From Deltaproteobacteria bacterium (lineage in GTDB: Bacteria; Myxococcota; XYA12-FULL-58-9; JAUUZB01): a stretch of DNA of 9,027 nucleotides. The translations under genes were made by a program, and so were the position numbers. The DNA is taken from assembly GCA_030590185.1 (NCBI GenBank), contig JAUUZB010000085.1, forward strand, positions 1 through 9,027. Reading direction: 5' to 3'. Under the pieces are notes generated by a model. The model was not told the DNA's origin, ran no database searches, and saw nothing but the letters and a program-made list of their open reading frames with translations. Positions 6,774 to 9,027 of the stretch are shown one piece after another; within the stretch, counting starts at the first letter, position 1, and every line of letters starts with the position of its first letter.

Positions 6774-8083
6774 TGATTTCCTCCTGGCTCCCGGCCGAGC
6801 GCTTCGAGTAGCTCGATGTGACTGAGCCACGCTTGCAGCTTGAGGGTCACGTTTCGGACGCGGACCTCACGGTCGGTTCGGTGGGCGTCGAGTAACTCGA
6901 AGACGGGGCGCTCGCCTTCCCGGTAGGTGACCTCCGCTCGCCTCATGAGCTTCTCCAGCCGCGGGAGCTGGTCGCGCTCGAAGACTCTCGCCTGCCGCAT
7001 CGAACGCCTGTAGGCCTCGCGGGCGATCACCGTATTGGTCGCCGCCCAGCGCTCGGTGAGGGTCAGCCTGGCCTGCGCACGGCTCAGCTCAGCCTCTGCT
7101 CGTTCCTCCTGTGCCTGCCCGAAGTCGAAGAAGGGGAGCGCCACGGTTACACCGGCGACATATCCCCAGGCGGTACCTCCCGCGAAGGGCGCGGTCTTGG
7201 CGCCGGCCGACAGGGTCAAGGTTGGGACCCAGCCGCGGCCAGCAGCGTCACGCGCGAGACCTCGTTCGTTGACGCGATGTCGGGCGGCCACGACTCTGGC
7301 TCTGGTCCGAGGTGCTTCTTCAGGATCGCTCGGCGCGATCGAGCCCTTCATCGTGAGCCCATCGCTCGCCTCGAACGGCACACCTGGCTGACCGAGTAAC
7401 ATACCGATTCGCAGCCGAGCCTCGACGAGCTCACGGTCGGCCTCTGCTATCCGGTCGTCGAGCGAGGAGAGCTCGATTTCGATGCGATCGTAATCGTAGC
7501 TGGAGGCATCTCCCGCGAATGCCCGAGATTTGACGGCGTCGCGCAGTTTCGCCAGAGCTGCGCGGGACTCCTCGAGGATAACGAGATGCTCGCGCCGCGC
7601 GGCTGCATCGACATAGACCCGCATGGCATCGGCCAGGATCGTCACGCGATTTGCCTCGGCATCCGCTTGGGCTGCCTTCACCCCATGCTCCGCGCCATCG
7701 ACGCGCAGGGAGCGACGGCCTGAGATTTCGAGCGGCAGCTCGAGGCGAAGGAAATTCTCGGGCATGGGGCGGCCACCCTCAAAGACCTCTTCGCGGTCGT
7801 AGGCTATCGTCGGATTGTCCCAGAGCCCCGCGGCGCTCACCTCCGCTTTGGCGGCGGCGATGTCCGCCCCGGAGATCGTCAACTGCGGACTGGACCCAGC
7901 CACGCGCTCGATGAATTCCTCAGCGCTCAGGCTTTGCACCGACGGCACACTCGACCGGGCTTCCGCATCCATCGGCGGCGAAAGCGCCAACAGCACGGCC
8001 GTGGTCAGGAGCGGAACACGAGCTACTACCGGCGGTAGTAGATGAGGACAGGGCGGGACCCTGATCTCGAGGAATCGGGTCAT
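6770..8083 (-). CDS. czcC-like: Outer-membrane efflux factor (CzcC/TolC family)
   Basis: This 437-residue protein would form the trimeric outer-membrane channel of the pump. A hydrophobic signal at about residues 23-36 ends in an Ala-x-Ala site (AEA, 40-42), so signal peptidase I cleavage is likely and there is no lipobox. Two outer-membrane efflux protein repeats follow, about 55-240 and 260-430, rich in Ala, Arg and Glu as expected for the long periplasmic helices. Recognisable family landmarks are AGLWDNPTIAYDREE at 85-99, VALPFFDFGQAQEERAEAEL at 314-333 and the C-terminal ERPVFELLDAHRTDREV at 391-407. The ATG at 8083 lies 4 bases after the stop of the M56 gene, with AGGG 7 bases upstream within that gene's end. 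No other start codon lies before the signal peptide. Its own TGA overlaps the adaptor start as ATGA, so the two are translationally coupled. Codons 15-20 lie in a perfect inverted repeat (8023-8041). Confidence 0.93.
   Translation of the reverse strand: MTRFLEIRVPPCPHLLPPVVARVPLLTTAVLLALSPPMDAEARSSVPSVQSLSAEEFIERVAGSSPQLTISGADIAAAKAEVSAAGLWDNPTIAYDREEVFEGGRPMPENFLRLELPLEISGRRSLRVDGAEHGVKAAQADAEANRVTILADAMRVYVDAAARREHLVILEESRAALAKLRDAVKSRAFAGDASSYDYDRIEIELSSLDDRIAEADRELVEARLRIGMLLGQPGVPFEASDGLTMKGSIAPSDPEEAPRTRARVVAARHRVNERGLARDAAGRGWVPTLTLSAGAKTAPFAGGTAWGYVAGVTVALPFFDFGQAQEERAEAELSRAQARLTLTERWAATNTVIAREAYRRSMRQARVFERDQLPRLEKLMRRAEVTYREGERPVFELLDAHRTDREVRVRNVTLKLQAWLSHIELLEALGREPGGNQ
6780..6785 (-). 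promoter_or_regulatory. Ribosome-binding site deciding the adaptor start
   Basis: On the minus strand a perfect AGGAGG lies 6 bases before the ATG at 6773. It is inside the 3' end of the outer-membrane-factor gene, whose TGA (6772-6770) overlaps that ATG. It excludes the longer in-frame start at 6830, which would add 19 Arg-rich residues in front of the signal peptide. Confidence 0.8.
8023..8041. repeat. Perfect 8-bp inverted repeat with TACTAC/GTAGTA arms, possible operator or mRNA hairpin
   Basis: The sequence CTACTACCGGCGGTAGTAG has perfect 8-base arms around a 3-base centre. It lies 42-60 bases inside the outer-membrane-factor gene, where it encodes Leu-Leu-Pro-Pro-Val-Val. The codons are CTA CTA CCG CCG GTA GTA; tandem CTA and GTA codons are unusual in GC-rich coding DNA. 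BlaI/MecI/CopY-family operators, as I recall them, are palindromes built on TACA/TGTA, often extended to TACTACA/TGTAGTA, with a slightly different centre. An operator role is inference. An mRNA hairpin that tunes translation or decay is the alternative, and a hairpin of this size could occur once by chance in 9 kb. Confidence 0.4.
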
Positions 8084-8087
8084 GGAT

Positions 8088-9023
8088 CTACCCTAGAATC
8101 GTTTCGAGGACGTGGTGCAGCGGCTCGGCAAAGAGCGCGCAAGAGATCGCAACACATGCCGAGGCCACCAAGAAGAGCCCGACGAGTTTTCTCGCCGCGG
8201 AGCGGCCGCTTGCCCGTTGGTTGAATAGAGAATGAACGCGGTCGGTGACGTTGCAGGCAGCCGCGGAAACGGCGACCGCTGGCGCCAGGCGCTCGGCCTG
8301 TCCGTGCGCGAGGGTCAGGATGGCGTTAGCCACGACGCTCGGCCTGCCAACCAGCACGGCGGCGTCACGGTCACAGGCGCGCTCGGCGGCGAGCTCCCAG
8401 AGCTTGAGTGATCGTTGGGACAGAACCGGCACACCAAAACAGGCCAGAAGTCCGAGCGCCGCACGTTTCCACAGGTCGCCATGGTCGATGTGAGCGTGCT
8501 CGTGGGCCATGAGTGCCTCACGCTGCCCAGCATCGAGCGCCGCCCAGGCGGCGCGAGAGACGATGATGGTGGGGGAGAACACGCCTATCGTGAAAGCAAA
8601 CAGGTCGTCGCCGGGAACCAGAAAGGCGCGGCCGAAGCCGTCGATGGGGTGTCCGGTCTGTTTGAGTCTCAGCGCAGCCCGCTGGGCGTTCAGGTGAGCC
8701 CAAAGGGTTTGGGCAATGCGCACGAGCACGTAGATCGAAAAGGCCACGACGACAGCCACGGCCCAGGGCTCGGCGATCCAATGCGTTCCGTGGATTGGAC
8801 AAAGGTGCAGATGATGACCGTGACCGAGGCAGTGGTCCGTGCCGGCGGCAAACTCGAGGAGCTTCGTCGCGGCGATGGTGACGGCCACGCCCAGGCCGAC
8901 GAGTGGCGGCAACGAGAGAGCGAGGGTTGCAGCGCGGCGTTCTGCCCACGGCCCCAGGGCTCGCAGGCGGGACTCGCCGACCGCCAGCGAGCCGCTCAAC
9001 ACGAGCGACGACAGCATGCTCAC
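8088..9023 (-). CDS. M56-family (BlaR1/MecR1-type) membrane zinc metallopeptidase, candidate metal sensor
   Basis: From the GTG at 9023 the product has 311 residues; an ATG at 9017 is equally possible, and the frame is open to the window edge, so the N-terminus is uncertain. The protease motif is HEHAH (174-178) with third-ligand region ELAAERACD (210-218, Glu214), as in M56 peptidases such as BlaR1 and MecR1. Membrane segments by eye are about 37-57, 86-107, possibly 187-201, and 281-299. Arg-rich flanks put the protease region in the cytosol and the 58-85 loop outside. That loop holds His64, Cys65, His68, 70, 71, 73, Cys75, His78 and His81. BlaR1 and MecR1 have a large C-terminal penicillin-binding sensor domain; here only about 12 residues follow the last helix. 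M56 proteins usually inactivate a BlaI-type repressor. As first visible gene of the pump operon it is likely the regulator, sensing metal through the loop (inference). Cytosolic cleavage of a repressor is not shown. Confidence 0.87.
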   Translation of the reverse strand: MSMLSSLVLSGSLAVGESRLRALGPWAERRAATLALSLPPLVGLGVAVTIAATKLLEFAAGTDHCLGHGHHLHLCPIHGTHWIAEPWAVAVVVAFSIYVLVRIAQTLWAHLNAQRAALRLKQTGHPIDGFGRAFLVPGDDLFAFTIGVFSPTIIVSRAAWAALDAGQREALMAHEHAHIDHGDLWKRAALGLLACFGVPVLSQRSLKLWELAAERACDRDAAVLVGRPSVVANAILTLAHGQAERLAPAVAVSAAACNVTDRVHSLFNQRASGRSAARKLVGLFLVASACVAISCALFAEPLHHVLETILG

Positions 9024-9027
9024 GCCA

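Noticed and set aside
6771..6830. Longer adaptor start at 6830
   Set aside because: It would put 19 Arg-rich residues before the lipoprotein signal. The ATG at 6773 has a perfect AGGAGG and an ATGA overlap.
8088..9023. Reading the M56 gene as a beta-lactam resistance sensor
   Set aside because: There is no penicillin-binding domain and no beta-lactamase in the window; the neighbours are all metal-efflux genes.
1..9027. CRISPR arrays, tRNA or rRNA genes, insertion sequences
   Set aside because: None seen. No regularly spaced repeats, tRNA-like folds, transposase motifs or terminal inverted repeats were found by reading the window.

Overview
The window is a GC-rich, tightly packed bacterial segment with almost no non-coding DNA. 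Four features point to a Gram-negative bacterium with a two-membrane envelope: a tripartite RND pump, lipoproteins, a formylglycine-generating-enzyme-like (FGE-like) lipoprotein rich in cysteine, and high GC. Myxococcota or a related deltaproteobacterial lineage is my best guess. This rests on general resemblance, not on a database search.

Layout, left to right. Bases 2-73 may be the 3' end of a plus-strand gene whose TGA overlaps the next ATG (TGATG). Bases 73-888 (+) encode an FGE/SUMF1-fold lipoprotein that lacks the catalytic cysteine pair. It converges, with a single base between the stop codons, on 890-1978 (-), an amidohydrolase-2 (COG2159-type) metal-dependent hydrolase that also has a lipoprotein-type N-terminus. 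After a 56-base gap the rest of the window is one minus-strand operon, transcribed from the right edge leftwards: an M56 (BlaR1/MecR1-type) membrane metallopeptidase (8088-9023), a CzcC/TolC-type outer-membrane factor (6770-8083), a CzcB-type periplasmic adaptor (5166-6773) and a CzcA/CusA-type heavy-metal RND permease (2035-5154). These genes are separated by 4 bases, overlap by 4 bases (ATGA), and are separated by 11 bases, respectively. The amidohydrolase may be the last cistron of the same transcript.

How the genes may work together. The CzcC, CzcB and CzcA homologues form a complete proton-driven exporter that moves a metal ion from periplasm or cytosol across the outer membrane. The M56 protein is the likely regulator. 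It has the HExxH and ERACD zinc-protease motifs and no beta-lactam-sensor domain. Between two membrane segments it carries a short extracytoplasmic loop with seven His and two Cys in 18 residues. I infer that it senses the exported metal and controls a BlaI/CopY-type repressor, which would be encoded just beyond the right edge. A perfect TACTAC...GTAGTA inverted repeat inside the start of the outer-membrane-factor gene resembles operators of that repressor family. The main candidate for something undescribed is this metal-sensing M56 protease coupled to RND efflux. The metal itself cannot be read securely from sequence: the permease lacks the three Cu/Ag-binding methionines of CusA.
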